Position numbers and translations under genes: made by a program. The notes under the pieces were generated by a model. It was not told the DNA's origin, ran no database searches, and worked only from the letters and a program-made list of their open reading frames with translations. Positions 9,301 to 15,167 of a stretch of DNA of 64,000 bases are shown one piece after another. The stretch's first letter is position 1. Every line of letters begins with the position of its first letter. This DNA is from Ekhidna lutea (GTDB lineage Bacteria; Bacteroidota; Bacteroidia; Cytophagales; Cyclobacteriaceae). Location: the NCBI RefSeq assembly GCF_900188325.1, contig NZ_FZPD01000005.1:124001-188000 (forward strand), given 5' to 3'.

Positions 9301-10951
9301 TTGTTCTTACGTTACTGAATCTATTGACATTACAGTAATACCTAGCGCAGACAAGCCTACTATTACTGTGGCTAGCGGAAATCTTGCAGGTTGTGAGGAA
9401 GATGATCCTGTTGTATTAGAAGCTCCAACTGGTTTTGCGTACTATCAATGGTCTACGCCTGATGGAACCAAAACTAAGCGTGTGATAAATGCAGAGTGGG
9501 ATGGTTCCTACACTGTTCAGGTTTCTAACAGACCGTTTGGTTCTGCTGGTAACTGCGAAAGCCCAGCATCTAATGCAGTTTATGTTGAGCGATATAATCT
9601 ATCTCAGTTCGGAATTTCACTAACCAGCAGTATAACAGGTGGAGATGTGATTTCAGAAGGAGATGTTATTGATGCATGTGAAACAGAAACCATTTACTTC
9701 TTTGATGAGACATCATGGACTGCCAATGCTGGAACTATCGAAATAATCAGAGATGGTGTTAGTGATGGATTTACAACGAGCTCTTTCATAACACTAGAAG
9801 AGTCAGGGGTTTACAGTTTCAATTGGATCAATGATGATGCTCCAATAGATGCACCATCTTGTACTGCGTCTTCAGTAGAGTTTACACTTAACATTCTGGA
9901 GATTCCTGATCCTGTGACAATAACGACCACTGATGCTCTTGCTTTCTGTGAAGGTGAAGGTTCAGTTACAATCACTGCTCCTGCAGGCTTTGCTCAGTAT
10001 AGATGGTTGGATAACGGAAGTGTAATAGATTCCAATGCTGATGGTTTTGGTAATACCAATAACTCAATTACAGTTGACTATGCTGGCGAATTTTCGGTAC
10101 AAGTATCGAATGAAGCGGATGGTACTGGTTGCTTCAGTAATAGATCAAATGAGATTGAAGTGAATGTGAGACAATACGCATTTGATGCTGTTAGTGTTAA
10201 TCAAATTGGAACGCTCTGTGGTCCTGGTACTGCCAGATATGAGATTACAGGAACCGTTGATGATTACAACTATCAGATATACAACAATGAAACGGATGCG
10301 CCTGTTGGCAATGCCTTTAGGGGTAACAATAACAACGCATCTATATTTGTTGATATCGATGTGACTGAACAGACTGATTTTTATGTGATCTCTAGTTATG
10401 CTTCAGGTGAAGGATGTCCTTCGCCGGAACCATCAACTACATTCACTGTATCATTCTATAATGTCGAACTAGAACTTGAAGGCAATACCATTAATGCGGT
10501 AACCTCAGGTGGTTTTGGTTGGGATGAAATAGAGTGGTTCCGTAATGGAGTCAGACTTCAATCTCGAAGTGGTGATGATGAAATCACTATAACTGATGCT
10601 GCAGAGTATAGTGCTGAAGTGACTTTCAATGATGGTGAATGCGTTATCGTTACAAATTCTGTAACGATAGAAAGTACGCAGATTCAGACGTTCTTTGGTG
10701 AACTCGAAGCATCTACCTATCCAAACCCTAGTTCAGATTATATTAATGTGGATATGAAGGGTGGTGATCTTGGATCTTATAGTGTAAGTATTGCCAGTCT
10801 TTCTGGTCAGGTGATGCTTGCTGAGAAGTTTGAGAAAACCGAGGAAGAAGATGCGTTGACTGTAGACATCCGATCGCTTGATAAGGGTATTTATACGCTT
10901 ATTATCAGCAAAGGAAACACTTTACAGAGCTTTAGAATTGTTAAAAAATAA
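3344..10951 (+). CDS. Giant T9SS-secreted surface protein with reelin-like repeats and C-terminal sorting domain
   Basis: A 2,535-residue exported protein. The signal peptide covers roughly residues 1-30 (ending SANAQ). The last 75 or so residues form a type A T9SS sorting domain: YPNPSSDYINVDM, then SLSGQV, ending LQSFRIVKK. The first two thirds hold at least six related units of about 130-380 residues, each ending in a motif like FR(W/I/L)RQ plus a W-x-(I/V)-D segment, at about residues 239, 497, 875, 1138, 1502 and 1638. These resemble reelin/BNR-like jelly-roll repeats. Between them lie Ig-like units starting with a YPGD motif. From about 1750 on, Ig/PKD-like modules with paired cysteines and Y-x-W cores precede the sorting domain. 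Extreme Asp/Glu content suggests calcium binding or salt adaptation. Probably a surface adhesin or matrix protein; no catalytic motif seen. Confidence 0.88.
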   Translation: MKKLYNNILYLRALMLVMLTGLFAFSANAQFTINQSPNPADLRFVNGQDTVIIDTTGTDFSSSTVFYLHYDLTLDADKVIGSSSDTAIVFNWEYLDGFTESYYVTSAVDFGSNQEIEFDPGDINLGGTQDYVTGGVSYYTNTYEMDEVGFRRLTTPEIPELNTSDDASLFVGMYLADVVGTEDSLLVEYSTNGTDWTVMEDVLDSAYFNNQYADEHLGDGYTTIEFELPVNAKTATTSFRIRQGVRSDYVADEDEWGVDADNFYVSIGSESIGTPVFVNNYDVDLPTTTVADIEDEDGNSNFTYYPGDSINVLATFTGYEDQVSEYDFTAIFRYSGQSFRLEAEDISNIISSDNGDGSFDYDFTVSGFLPVDVEFDETWNVTIEAYSGSSPTLGNDIDLETDAVYVGYSADFDDDGDRMLTSPELKIESVTNASVFVDLVKTSTGLSPSGTEIALEYSTDGFESFTQIGDAISLNADLSERDTFDVSSISALITSTTQFRLRQLSNNGSELDTWDVDEFSFYAAGTLLGDGDPVDYQGTTIDIDAPVIVLDAVDVPDDLIYPGDEIELTYNITEGQFVAGTMLTAILEGTDFEYMIGNSEDIAPGDDQDHTITVTVPPIIGGTYSVKLATNPESNTIDFPVFDTEVTITSIDSDNGVFDGTVDVIYPGDVVTANYEISGSLGTGAELFFEVWDQGDETTTDDDEWTILNSATGADINGTISGTLPTDINYDDPSNPKVRIRVGNGLLANSSDVLVEDLSGNNINYFIGTAEGFSGYIFDVFDEELIEGNDPTDIDKLIGSGERSATTIPFEMPFGGGVYVGLNGISYDFDQEVEIQASSDGTTWETLQILEYTGTGTFFSDFFLPISADSWGDETRFRIIYNEDGAAGEFENEIELYYMYVVANESVTANTSEFDINGQFRRPRVSLEVLDSYDFVVGESFEVEYTTEGTFPANTEFALLFEGSGVDGDNIAVVGTSADEGSGTFSATAPLFAFTEMGDGVDLYDEIVVIAYDATDGDYVPNEEIDIEEEEQWLLIEGGDGEGGFDDFDFSDDGNRSLLTQAFDLSGSSSVTLEFDFNPYGVDVTDNVNTIPFLQTSTDDGESFQVLAVDETSLVSDGALYENKTYSVELPSSVLTSATHFRWYQALNLGDGENGWSIDNVKLIMSNGNEISTFYLRENDEESITLSHPDEDGYDFAQVDPTDAVFNGEDVDLSFTKTFETSDDFPTGTTLEFLLYDPGAGDYVTDPETNAPLRIAMASAAGTFTGSIPFYVTEGSYDVYLVASRTDGPDGDYYYVGDEDGGVDVGDLDIFLRAVRTTLDYPDNDVLYAGSNVTFNITVENDATNDAGTSGLYATLVAENFSGGDDLVLAVQEGVDPITLDLPPYLRSNYNFEVRLSENAGLGEVGDILGDSDLLNLEDDPMNFINQEQLSDEGAIYTPDFPDENLTDGNIEFRFDYVSNGNTVYLDYKYTGGWVTWQNLGSYSRTNEFRSFNFGTICCDNTVQFRLRVNGGGDGAELAMRDVNYGNVVAEDEELSPNDYIRPGVLEFANDFGRGLITTREFEMGELSGSTLISFDLTFDELAEDITADQFLIFEYSTDGGSTFDEISSFPDTEEEDNTLDDDNFLFEVTDDMKNNASIFRFRQEERNDIEVEIENFSFLAGQSLPFEYISDNRTIAPQVLLVTGISTDETCLEDEITLSYEVRGSFGAENVVTVTYDEIDGNAGGEIDFEEFNLVSGTGDLPAFTLPSEVFNEGESNKHLRFKLNYDDETYEEEFEISYSSSSEPLSEGSIEVIAPVDLTASISLVSGDLVCDPDNLIVSIDDPQDYFTYQVIDLADGSNVGDPFTYDPEEGETEIDLGALTANIDLGLSVTASSSTGNTSCGAITSTEVLEVEILQNYELYLYNDNKSDYDIVSTGKTITICEDEFTELSVRRLFENGSTSSASNAQIEWFRNDLNTPLEDVQFLDDDQINQTGTYFARVTDGVCSYVTESIDITVIPSADKPTITVASGNLAGCEEDDPVVLEAPTGFAYYQWSTPDGTKTKRVINAEWDGSYTVQVSNRPFGSAGNCESPASNAVYVERYNLSQFGISLTSSITGGDVISEGDVIDACETETIYFFDETSWTANAGTIEIIRDGVSDGFTTSSFITLEESGVYSFNWINDDAPIDAPSCTASSVEFTLNILEIPDPVTITTTDALAFCEGEGSVTITAPAGFAQYRWLDNGSVIDSNADGFGNTNNSITVDYAGEFSVQVSNEADGTGCFSNRSNEIEVNVRQYAFDAVSVNQIGTLCGPGTARYEITGTVDDYNYQIYNNETDAPVGNAFRGNNNNASIFVDIDVTEQTDFYVISSYASGEGCPSPEPSTTFTVSFYNVELELEGNTINAVTSGGFGWDEIEWFRNGVRLQSRSGDDEITITDAAEYSAEVTFNDGECVIVTNSVTIESTQIQTFFGELEASTYPNPSSDYINVDMKGGDLGSYSVSIASLSGQVMLAEKFEKTEEEDALTVDIRSLDKGIYTLIISKGNTLQSFRIVKK

Positions 10952-10960
10952 TAGAGTAGA

Positions 10961-10986
10961 GCAGTAGGAAGGAAACTTCCTACTGC
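10961..10986 (+). terminator. Perfect 11-bp hairpin between the giant gene and the lipoprotein
   Basis: GCAGTAGGAAG at 10961-10971 pairs perfectly with CTTCCTACTGC at 10976-10986 around a GAAA tetraloop. The following sequence is TTCCCTTAAAA, not a T run, so it may be an attenuator or a 3'-end stabiliser rather than a full terminator. Confidence 0.6.
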
Positions 10987-11007
10987 TTCCCTTAAAACAT
11001 CAATAAA

Positions 11008-11418
11008 ATGAAAAAATTATATAAAATGTTAATGTTAGCGGGAGTAGTGTTTCTATCATACTCTTGCTCTGAAACTTCTGCTCCAACGCCTACTCAGATG
11101 GCACCTGGAGAATGGGAAGTTGCCGAAGTTTTTGTTAATGGTCAGACACAAGGTAGTACTGACTTGTTCACTCGTTTCATTTTGGAAAGAGATGGATCAT
11201 TTGTATTGGAAGATGAGAATGGAATTTTCTTTGCAGGAACATGGACTGCATCCACAAGCCAGCTAACGCTTAGCGCTGCAGATGGTACTGTATTTGATTT
11301 TACCATTATCTATCAGTCTTATACCAAAATGCAACTGCTTCAGGCTATTTCTAATGCTGGGGCAACTTTGGAAATTAGATACTTATTAAATAACAGATTT
11401 GATAATGAAGATTATTAA
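11008..11418 (+). CDS. Small lipocalin-like lipoprotein
   Basis: A 136-residue lipoprotein with a type II signal peptide (MKKLYKMLMLAGVVFLSYSC, lipidated Cys20) and then a short Ser/Thr/Pro linker. The mature part (APGEWEVAEV, then a charged strand, FFAGTWTASTSQLTLS) has the pattern of Bacteroidota lipocalin-like or META-type lipoproteins: a small beta barrel with a W near the first strand and a GTW repeat. It is the third gene of the surface operon, separated from the giant protein by a hairpin. The first 17 bases of its coding sequence are identical to those of the giant gene. Role unknown. Confidence 0.75.
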   Translation: MKKLYKMLMLAGVVFLSYSCSETSAPTPTQMAPGEWEVAEVFVNGQTQGSTDLFTRFILERDGSFVLEDENGIFFAGTWTASTSQLTLSAADGTVFDFTIIYQSYTKMQLLQAISNAGATLEIRYLLNNRFDNEDY

Positions 11419-11441
11419 TCATTATTGAATACTCATTAAGA

Positions 11442-11470
11442 AAAGCGAATCAATTTTGATTCGCTTTTTT
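11442..11470. terminator. Bidirectional intrinsic terminator
   Basis: AAAGCGAATC at 11442-11451 pairs with GATTCGCTTT at 11458-11467, flanked by A residues on the left and a T run on the right. It therefore fits both the plus-strand lipoprotein gene and the convergent minus-strand gene ending at 11471. Confidence 0.85.
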
Positions 11471-12355
11471 TTATATCAAATCAGCGATCCATTGCATAAA
11501 TGGGATGTGCTTGTAAATAAGCATTAGTGGCAAACTCAGGATTAATAGAAACCTATCCATTTTTTCATCTTCCCCTGTCTGTGAAATAGTAATTGCAATT
11601 AACAGCCACGCGAAGCTATGGATTGGCATAACCAGGTAAGTAGTGAGCGCAAAAACTAAAATCAGGTAGTTTCGATATCGGGTTATGCTATACCGCTGCG
11701 GTAGTAGAAAAAGCAATGCCAGTAAAGATTCAATGATGATCGTATGCCAGGTGATCAATTTTGTTACCGATCGTATTTTTTGATTTGTGATAAGTGCTGC
11801 CTGGGTGGCCTCATTGGATAACGCACTTTCTTTTAAGGACCTGATATTGGAAGCTAAATCAGCTTGTGATAAATCTCCTAAAATATCAGATTCTTCCACA
11901 AAACGTGAGTCGGTTAGAAATGTGAAATGAAAGTAAGAACCTGACATGAAATCAGGAGACAATACTTTCCATATCGTTGCAAATAGAAAAACAAGTCCAA
12001 TAATAGCTCTTGAATTTTTTACGAGTAGCTGACGCCAATTCTTAAATGAAAGGACAAACGCAATTGTGATTACCCAGTACATGTTGACAAATAGATGATT
12101 ATCCTGAGTCCACCATTGGCTATTGGTCTTCAGAATAAATACAATAGATAAAATGTACCAAACGATCCGGTTTTTATGCAATCCGGGAACCATCAGGCCA
12201 AAAGCAGAAAGGATCATTATTGGCATCATATATACCCATTCATCCCCCGTTACCCATTCAGAGAAAAGGAATAATACCAGGGTTGCTTTTAGGGCAAACT
12301 CAATGGGGTCTTGCCCAATGATCTTTTGATAGAATTGATGGATCGATTTCTTCAA
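11471..12355 (-). CDS. Polytopic membrane protein, HTTM-like
   Basis: A 294-residue protein with about six to eight hydrophobic segments (around residues 20-40, 45-60, 68-80, 90-108, 118-130, 205-222, 230-255, 268-285) separated by short charged loops. The segment around NHLFVNMYWV in the first third recalls HTTM (vitamin K-dependent carboxylase-like) membrane proteins. No catalytic residues can be assigned with confidence. The start is a TTG at 12355 (read as M-K-K-S-I-H), seven bases after the stop of the upstream gene at 12363, so the two are almost certainly translated together. The C-terminus lies against a bidirectional terminator. Function unknown. Confidence 0.72.
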   Translation of the reverse strand: MKKSIHQFYQKIIGQDPIEFALKATLVLFLFSEWVTGDEWVYMMPIMILSAFGLMVPGLHKNRIVWYILSIVFILKTNSQWWTQDNHLFVNMYWVITIAFVLSFKNWRQLLVKNSRAIIGLVFLFATIWKVLSPDFMSGSYFHFTFLTDSRFVEESDILGDLSQADLASNIRSLKESALSNEATQAALITNQKIRSVTKLITWHTIIIESLLALLFLLPQRYSITRYRNYLILVFALTTYLVMPIHSFAWLLIAITISQTGEDEKMDRFLLILSLPLMLIYKHIPFMQWIADLI

Positions 12356-12362
12356 TGTAATG

Positions 12363-12800
12363 CTATTTACTTTTCCTAAATGGGACGGATAAGCTGTTTA
12401 CCTGCTGGTAATCTACAACAGCTTTTTCCGAATCAAAGTGACATTTTTTTACTTCAATAAATAGATGTGTGGGTGTTTGTGAGAGTTTCAAGTTACCCAA
12501 TGCCTTACCGAGCGCTAATAAATGTTCGTCAGAAGGATACGCTCGGGCCCTTTGCCATTTTTTATCGAAATTCTTTTGAAAGGAAGGATCACTTGGGTCA
12601 ATTCGGATTTTCACTTTTTTTTCTCCGAATAATCCATAAACAGATATAACTCTATTGTTTAGCTTATCAACAGTAGAAAACATCCCAAAACCACCACCTT
12701 TTGCGGGAGTAAGAAAACCTTGCCTTTGAGTGATTAGGATTTGGGACAATGCAACCACGATTAGTAAAATGCAGGGGAGGTAAAAGAATGCTCTTTTCAT
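12363..12800 (-). CDS. Single-span membrane-anchored protein, partner of the HTTM-like protein
   Basis: A 145-residue protein with one N-terminal membrane segment (residues 4-24), then a hydrophilic domain. It has a conserved-looking GGGFGMFSTVDK stretch at about 35-46 and a basic middle (EKKVKIRID, KKWQRARAYP). No family recognised. It is the first gene of a two-gene unit with the membrane protein at 11471 (seven-base gap), so the pair probably forms a complex with this protein's soluble part on the outside of the membrane. The ATG at 12800 is the only plausible start. Confidence 0.7.
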   Translation of the reverse strand: MKRAFFYLPCILLIVVALSQILITQRQGFLTPAKGGGFGMFSTVDKLNNRVISVYGLFGEKKVKIRIDPSDPSFQKNFDKKWQRARAYPSDEHLLALGKALGNLKLSQTPTHLFIEVKKCHFDSEKAVVDYQQVNSLSVPFRKSK

Positions 12801-12837
12801 TTTTTAAACTTTATAGAATAGTCTGATCGTGTAGCGA

Positions 12838-13737
12838 CTACAACTTTACACAGCGCTCTTTTAAGTTATCAAACATAAAAATAGACAGCTGGTTTCGAAT
12901 GTCTGAACCAATGGCGCTTTCAATCTTACGTCCATCTATCTCAATAACTGGAGTCAGCTCACCCATTGTTCCTGTGGCAAATACTTCATCTGCATCATAG
13001 AACTCCACCAGACTCAAGTTTTTTTCATGACATGGAATGCCATTATTATGAGCTAATTCAATGACAAACCCTCTCGTTATTCCATGAAGACAGGCATTAG
13101 CATATGGTGTATAGAGTATCCCATCTTTAACCATAAATAGATTTGTGTCATTGAGTTCAGCTACGAACCCTCGTTCATCCAGCATAATTCCCGCATCTAC
13201 ACCTGCGAAGTTTGCCTGAATTTTTGCCAGAATGTTGTTGAGTAGGTTGTTGTGATGGATTTTACTATCGAGAAATTGTGGACCATTTCTACGTTGTGTG
13301 GAAGTGATTACACGGATGCCAGCATCATTATCATAGACCAGAGGCTTCCATTCAGCCAGCACAATCAAACAGCTTCCTTTTTGATTGAGACGGGGGTCCA
13401 TTCCTGAGGTAATTTTCTCACCACGACTAAGGGTTAATCGCATGAGCGTATCTTCCTTCATTCCATTCGCTTCAAGTGTTTGTTTGATCGCATCCTTGAT
13501 GAAGGTACGAGTAGGCACATGCTCAAAGGCAAGCGCTTTCGCTGAAGCGTACAAGCGATCAAGGTGTTGCTCCAAATGCAGAATGCCTTCCTTATAAAGT
13601 CGCAAGCCTTCCCAGACCGCATCACCACCCTGCACGGTGCTGTCAAATACGGAAACTTTAGCTTCATTTCGGTGATAAAGTTTATCACCTACCCACACTT
13701 GAATGTCTTTGTTCTTCGGATTGTATTTCTGTAGCAT
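12838..13737 (-). CDS. Class IV pyridoxal-phosphate aminotransferase, branched-chain or D-amino-acid type
   Basis: Transfers an amino group between amino acids and 2-oxo acids using PLP. The 299-residue length is standard for fold type IV. Lys159 in DSKIHHNNLL is the Schiff-base lysine, Glu194 in FVAELNDTNLF contacts the pyridine nitrogen, and ATGTMGELTPV is the C-terminal phosphate-binding motif. WEGLRLYKEG near residue 42 resembles IlvE-like proteins. Which substrate it prefers (branched-chain, D-amino acid, aminodeoxychorismate) cannot be settled here. It lies 29 bases downstream of the sulfotransferase-like gene on the same strand, so they are probably co-transcribed. Confidence 0.88.
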   Translation of the reverse strand: MLQKYNPKNKDIQVWVGDKLYHRNEAKVSVFDSTVQGGDAVWEGLRLYKEGILHLEQHLDRLYASAKALAFEHVPTRTFIKDAIKQTLEANGMKEDTLMRLTLSRGEKITSGMDPRLNQKGSCLIVLAEWKPLVYDNDAGIRVITSTQRRNGPQFLDSKIHHNNLLNNILAKIQANFAGVDAGIMLDERGFVAELNDTNLFMVKDGILYTPYANACLHGITRGFVIELAHNNGIPCHEKNLSLVEFYDADEVFATGTMGELTPVIEIDGRKIESAIGSDIRNQLSIFMFDNLKERCVKL

Positions 13738-13766
13738 ATTCTCTTATTCTAAAATCAATTTTTAAA

Positions 13767-14540
13767 CTATTCCCCCTTTGAAGGCGGCCCGACGTTTCGG
13801 GGGTGCGGTTGGTACCGCAGTTGGGAGGAGGATGTTTTAAACTTCCTCAACTTGTCATAATAGGGCAAAGCTTCCTCATAAAGCTCCTTACAGTGATCTG
13901 GTAATGGTCGCTCACTCGTTTTCTGTTTTACAAATCCTGTTGAGTTGTGAACATTCCTATACCAATATTTTGCCCAAGATCCATCCTCAGGGATTGCTCC
14001 TTTTTCCCAAGAAAGCATTTTATTCTCAAAAGGTATTCCTAATACCTCACACAAATTAGACAATCCTTTTTCCGGATCACCTAGAATATCATTTGAATCA
14101 ATCACGATTGGCTGATGCTTACCATTTTCCATAACGAAATCCAATAAGTCCGCTTCATGTTTTAAACCAATATCCTGAATAGTTGGATTTGGAATGACCT
14201 GTGCAAAAGAAGCAATGAGCTGCTTAGGATCACGGATGAGAAAGACATTATGCATGCTCTTCAAATAGCTCCAGTCTAATCCTTCATGATGATGAGCCAT
14301 GTTTTTCAGAAAAACAATCTCGTGCTTATTTTCTTGTGCCTTGATTTCACCCAGCACAACCCTCACGTCTGCCGACATGCTTCTAATTGTTACTTCTCTG
14401 CCCGGATGATCAATTCCAGTGTGGACCAAATAGTAAGCGTAAAATGGTTCATCCACAACTTTTACTTTAGGATTCTGTGAAAAAGAATACATCAATGCAG
14501 TAGAGATGTTTCGAGGACCGGAGATTAGATTTATAATCAT
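13767..14540 (-). CDS. Sulfotransferase-like P-loop protein with a repeat-derived tail
   Basis: A 257-residue protein from the ATG at 14540 (a TTG three codons earlier is less likely). LISGPRNISTALMYSF at the start is the 5'-phosphosulfate loop of the PAPS sulfotransferase fold, and VFLIRDPKQLIASFAQ fits the 3'-phosphate-binding R-D-P motif. Relatives are often next to class IV aminotransferases, as here. Substrate unknown; real sulfotransferase activity is unproven. The last dozen codons (PHPRNVGPPSKGE) are translated from a dispersed family C intergenic repeat that fuses into the reading frame, so the native C-terminus has probably been replaced or extended by repeat insertion. Confidence 0.78.
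   Translation of the reverse strand: MIINLISGPRNISTALMYSFSQNPKVKVVDEPFYAYYLVHTGIDHPGREVTIRSMSADVRVVLGEIKAQENKHEIVFLKNMAHHHEGLDWSYLKSMHNVFLIRDPKQLIASFAQVIPNPTIQDIGLKHEADLLDFVMENGKHQPIVIDSNDILGDPEKGLSNLCEVLGIPFENKMLSWEKGAIPEDGSWAKYWYRNVHNSTGFVKQKTSERPLPDHCKELYEEALPYYDKLRKFKTSSSQLRYQPHPRNVGPPSKGE
13772..13832. repeat. Family C intergenic repeat overlapping the sulfotransferase-like 3' end
   Basis: Starts with CCCCCTTTGAAGG and continues through a CGGGGGTGCGGTTGG segment to GGGAGGAGG. Similar G/C-run elements occur at 31350, 45811, 56026, 59326 and 63539, otherwise between genes. Here it supplies the last codons of the gene on the minus strand. Confidence 0.7.
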
Positions 14541-14549
14541 AGCAAACAA

Positions 14550-14584
14550 AAAAAGCCCTGACTCAATTTGAATCAGGGCTTTAA
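14550..14584 (-). terminator. Intrinsic terminator of trxA
   Basis: AAAGCCCTGATTCAA and its complement form a strong stem around a short AT loop. Read on the minus strand, it is followed by seven T residues directly before the sulfotransferase-like gene. Confidence 0.88.
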
Positions 14585-14603
14585 TTTATGATTTTCTTTT
14601 TTA

Positions 14604-14927
14604 TTAATTCATTTGAGCGGTAATCTTATCACTCAAAACGTTTTTCGGAACAGCTCCGATTTGTTTGTCTACAATTTCTCCGTTTTTGAAAACAAGGAGG
14701 GTTGGGATAGATCGGATACCAAACTTGGCAGATACTTCTGGGTTTGCATCTACATCTACTTTTCCTATTACTGCTTTTCCTTCAAAGTCGCCAGCTAGCT
14801 CTTCTACTACCGGGCCGATCATTTTACATGGACCACACCACTCTGCCCAGAAGTCAACCAATACGGGCTGATCTGAGTTGATAATTTCTTCGAAGTTGCT
14901 GTCCGTAATTTCTACTGCTTTTGCCAT
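14604..14927 (-). CDS. trxA: Thioredoxin
   Basis: Cytoplasmic dithiol-disulfide carrier that reduces protein disulfides and is recycled by thioredoxin reductase. The 107-residue protein is a complete single-domain thioredoxin: active site WCGPCKM with Cys31 and Cys34, buried Asp in VLVDFWAEW, cis-proline in FGIRSIPTLLVF, and a GAVPKN turn. There is no signal peptide, which separates it from the TlpA/ResA relatives. It is a single-gene unit: a TACTTTTG -7-like box lies at 14971-14978 upstream and a strong terminator follows. Confidence 0.97.
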   Translation of the reverse strand: MAKAVEITDSNFEEIINSDQPVLVDFWAEWCGPCKMIGPVVEELAGDFEGKAVIGKVDVDANPEVSAKFGIRSIPTLLVFKNGEIVDKQIGAVPKNVLSDKITAQMN

Positions 14928-14970
14928 TATATTAAGATTGTAAGTTTTTATCTTGTTTGTGAATCGAACA

Positions 14971-14978
14971 CAAAAGTA
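14971..14978 (-). promoter_or_regulatory. Putative -7 element (TAnnTTTG) of trxA
   Basis: TACTTTTG on the minus strand matches the Bacteroidota -7 consensus exactly and would give a leader of about 36 bases before trxA. No good TTG -33 element is seen at the usual distance. Confidence 0.4.
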
Positions 14979-15045
14979 ATTTGAATAGTTTATTCTCTTT
15001 TGATAAAAGAGGTATTTGTTGTGTGATTGACAATTAGCTTGGCCC

Positions 15046-15160
15046 TTAACCGCTGAGATATCTGAGATTAATCACAGAGAAACCTGAGGAGTATGATAAT
15101 ATTTTTTTTGTGGATTACCTCTGTGCTCTTTGTGGAATTCTCCGTGTCCACTGTGGTTAA
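15046..15160. repeat. Family D intergenic inverted repeat (CTCTGTG type)
   Basis: The 240-base gap between trxA and dnaE holds a 115-base element with symmetrical ends: TTAACC at 15046 with GGTTAA at 15155, and inside these CACAGAG at 15073 with CTCTGTG at 15119, around a T-rich centre. CTCTGTG-rich motifs like this recur in many bacterial genomes. Only one copy is in this window. Confidence 0.55.
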
Positions 15161-15167
15161 AAGAAGT

